From: Candidatus Polarisedimenticolaceae bacterium
GTDB taxonomy: Bacteria; Acidobacteriota; Polarisedimenticolia; Polarisedimenticolales; DASRJG01
Reading direction: 5' to 3'
DNA length: 64,000 bases
Assembly: GCA_036275915.1 (NCBI GenBank)
Contig: DASUCV010000008.1
Location: forward strand, 1-64,000
The position numbers were made by a program, and so were the translations under genes. The notes below the pieces were generated by a model. The model did not search any database, had not been told where the DNA came from, and saw only the letters and a program-made list of their open reading frames with translations. Each line of letters begins with the position of its first letter. Position 1 is the first letter of the stretch. This document shows, piece by piece, positions 62,437 through 64,000 of this stretch.

Positions 62437-64000
62437 ATGCGCTGGGTCCGGAACGCCTTCCTCGTCGGGTGCTGCCTCGCGCCGGCGTTCGCCGCAGATC
62501 GTTTCGACCTCGTCGTGAAGGGCGGAACGGTCTATGACGGCACGGGCGCCCCGGGGCGCAAGGCCGACGTGGGAATCAAGGGGGATCGGATCGTCGCCGT
62601 CGGCGATCTGTCGGCCGCCGCGGCCGCGCGTGTCGTCGACGCGAAGGGGCTCGCTGTCGCACCGGGATTCGTCAACATGCTCTCGTGGGCGACGGATTCC
62701 CTGATGGTCGACGGACGCTCGATGAGCGACCTGAAGCAAGGGGTCACCCTCGAGGTCATGGGCGAAGGCTGGTCGATGGGGCCCCTGACCGACTCCATGA
62801 AGAAGGAGATGAAGGAGCAGCAGGGCGACATCAAGTACGACATCACGTGGACGACGCTCGGCGAGTACCTGGACCAGCTCGTCAAGCGCGGCATCTCGCC
62901 GAACGTCGCGAGCATGGTCGGCGCCACGACTCTCCGCATCCACGAGCTGGGTTACGCCGATCGCGAGCCGACCGCGGACGAGCTGGCGCGCATGGAGGCT
63001 CTCGTCCGCGCGTCGATGAAGGAGGGCGCCCTCGGCATCGGCGCCGCGCTCATCTACGCTCCCGGCTTCTACGCGAAGACGCCGGAGCTGCTCGCGCTCG
63101 CCAAGACCGCGGGAGAATCGGGCGGCGGCTACATCGCCCACATGCGCAGCGAGGCCAACCGTCTCGACGAAGCGGTCGACGAGACGATCGGCATCGCGCG
63201 TGCGGCCGGCGTGCACGGCGAGATCTATCACCTGAAGGCCGCCGGCCGCGCGAACTGGCCGAAGATGAAGGGCGTGCTCGCGAAGATCGAGGCCGCCCGG
63301 AAGGACGGCGTCTCGATCAGCGCGAACATGTACACCTACCTCGCGGGCGCGACCGGCCTCGACGCCGCGATGCCGCCGTGGGTCCAGGAGGGCGGCCTCG
63401 ATGCGTGGGTGAATCGCCTGAGGGATCCCGCCGTCCGCGCGCGCGTGATCGGGGAGATGCGCACCCCGGCCGACACGTGGGAAAATCTGTGGCTCCAGGC
63501 GGGATCCGCCGACAACGTGCTCTTCACCGGCTTCAAGACCGAGCGGCTCAAGCCGCTGACCGGCAAGACTCTCGCCCAGGTCATGAAGATGCGCGGCACC
63601 TCGGCGGAAGACACGATGATCGACCTCGTCATCGAGGACCACACGCGCATCGAGACCGTCTACTTCCTGATGAGCGAGGACAACCTGAAGCTCGAGATCG
63701 CCGAGCCTTGGGTCGCCTTCGGCTCCGACGCGGAGTCGTCGGCGCCCGCGGGGGTCTTCCTGAAATCGAGCACGCACCCGCGCGCCTACGGAAACTTCGC
63801 CCGTGTCCTCGGCCACTACGTGCGCGACGAGAAAGCGCTCGCGCTCCCCGACGCGATCCGCCGCCTGACGGGCCTCCCCGCCGAGAACTGGAAGCTGAAG
63901 GATCGCGGCTGTCTGGCCGCCGGCTGCTTCGCGGACGTCGTCGTCTTCGATCCCGCGAAGGTTGCCGACCACGCCACGTTCGACAAGCCGCGGCAGTACG
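62437..64000 (+). CDS. Secreted D-aminoacylase-like amidohydrolase, 3' end beyond window
   Basis: The frame is open from ATG 62437 to the window edge (521 codons). An export signal (MRWVRNAFLVGCCLAPAFAA) fits signal peptidase I, though LVGC could act as a lipobox. The amidohydrolase layout is clear: VVKGGTVYDGTGAPGRKADV, GDRIVAVGDL and later FADVVVFDPAK. The family is the N-acyl-D-amino-acid deacylase group. The usual metal-binding HxH after PGF is missing here (PGFVNMLSWATDS, residues 76-88), while IYHLKAAG and FGSDAESSAP are present. It may use an altered metal site or different chemistry. Substrate unknown; a role in handling D-amino-acid peptides is inferred from the family. Confidence 0.85.
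   Translation, partial: MRWVRNAFLVGCCLAPAFAADRFDLVVKGGTVYDGTGAPGRKADVGIKGDRIVAVGDLSAAAAARVVDAKGLAVAPGFVNMLSWATDSLMVDGRSMSDLKQGVTLEVMGEGWSMGPLTDSMKKEMKEQQGDIKYDITWTTLGEYLDQLVKRGISPNVASMVGATTLRIHELGYADREPTADELARMEALVRASMKEGALGIGAALIYAPGFYAKTPELLALAKTAGESGGGYIAHMRSEANRLDEAVDETIGIARAAGVHGEIYHLKAAGRANWPKMKGVLAKIEAARKDGVSISANMYTYLAGATGLDAAMPPWVQEGGLDAWVNRLRDPAVRARVIGEMRTPADTWENLWLQAGSADNVLFTGFKTERLKPLTGKTLAQVMKMRGTSAEDTMIDLVIEDHTRIETVYFLMSEDNLKLEIAEPWVAFGSDAESSAPAGVFLKSSTHPRAYGNFARVLGHYVRDEKALALPDAIRRLTGLPAENWKLKDRGCLAAGCFADVVVFDPAKVADHATFDKPRQY

Overview
The window is about 64 kb of high-GC (roughly 70% by eye), densely packed bacterial chromosome. No rRNA, tRNA, CRISPR array, insertion sequence or phage module was seen. 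The gene set points to an acidobacterial lineage, possibly Thermoanaerobaculia-like: very large secreted FG-GAP and MopE-type calcium-binding proteins, an ECF sigma/zinc anti-sigma pair beside an exported TPR-CHAT protein, AceK with an AceK-regulated isocitrate dehydrogenase, and POT plus OPT peptide transporters. This placement is inference from gene content. Most co-directional genes are coupled by 4-base ATGA, GTGA or TTGA overlaps. Convergent neighbours usually overlap or abut at their 3' ends.

Layout. (1) 1-2.3 kb: a partial gene at the left edge, a secreted protein and a DUF4010-type membrane protein. (2) 2.3-8.2 kb: an AddB-like nuclease with four iron-sulfur-type cysteines, coupled to an AddA-like UvrD helicase-nuclease. 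(3) 15.3-8.2 kb, minus strand: a tightly overlapped sulfate/thiosulfate ABC operon (an ATPase fused to universal-stress-protein-like domains, binding protein, two permeases) that runs into a two-component system. (4) 15.4-20.7 kb: 3-methyladenine glycosylase, a YdeP-type molybdopterin oxidoreductase with a HAD phosphatase, small secreted proteins and a Nudix hydrolase. (5) 20.7-26.9 kb: cysteine desulfurase, XseA with an extra HARP-like N-terminus, XseB and a Dus3-like dihydrouridine synthase, followed by a lipoprotein and a HEAT-like exported protein. (6) 27-31 kb: a 1331-residue secreted protein with three propeller blocks, two Fn3-like domains, thrombospondin type 3 repeats and a dockerin-like end. 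It sits between the HEAT-like gene and a displaced, diverged copy of that gene's last 46 codons. (7) 31-43.7 kb: ECF sigma, anti-sigma and a 14-repeat FG-GAP protein on one strand, diverging from an exported PPC-TPR-CHAT protein and a second 14-repeat FG-GAP paralogue. (8) 43.8-52.3 kb: a KimA-like potassium-type permease, an orphan KdpD-type DUF4118 membrane domain, and a 2089-residue RHS protein without a recognisable toxin, carrying an LCCL-like repeat expansion. (9) 52.4-56.8 kb: POT and OPT peptide transporters, a small exported protein and an RpoD-like sigma factor. (10) 56.9-64 kb: a secreted unknown, a Ser/Thr kinase overlapping icd antisense, aceK-icd, and the start of a secreted D-aminoacylase-like hydrolase.

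The region most likely to hold an undescribed system is 31-44 kb. There a sigma/anti-sigma pair, two paralogous surface propeller proteins and an exported caspase-like CHAT protein sit together. A shared MopE plus Fn3-like module links both FG-GAP proteins to the RHS protein nearby. A second recurring signal is a -10-like hexamer placed only 6-10 bases before many start codons, including two AT boxes that could serve both directions. This suggests frequent leaderless transcription.
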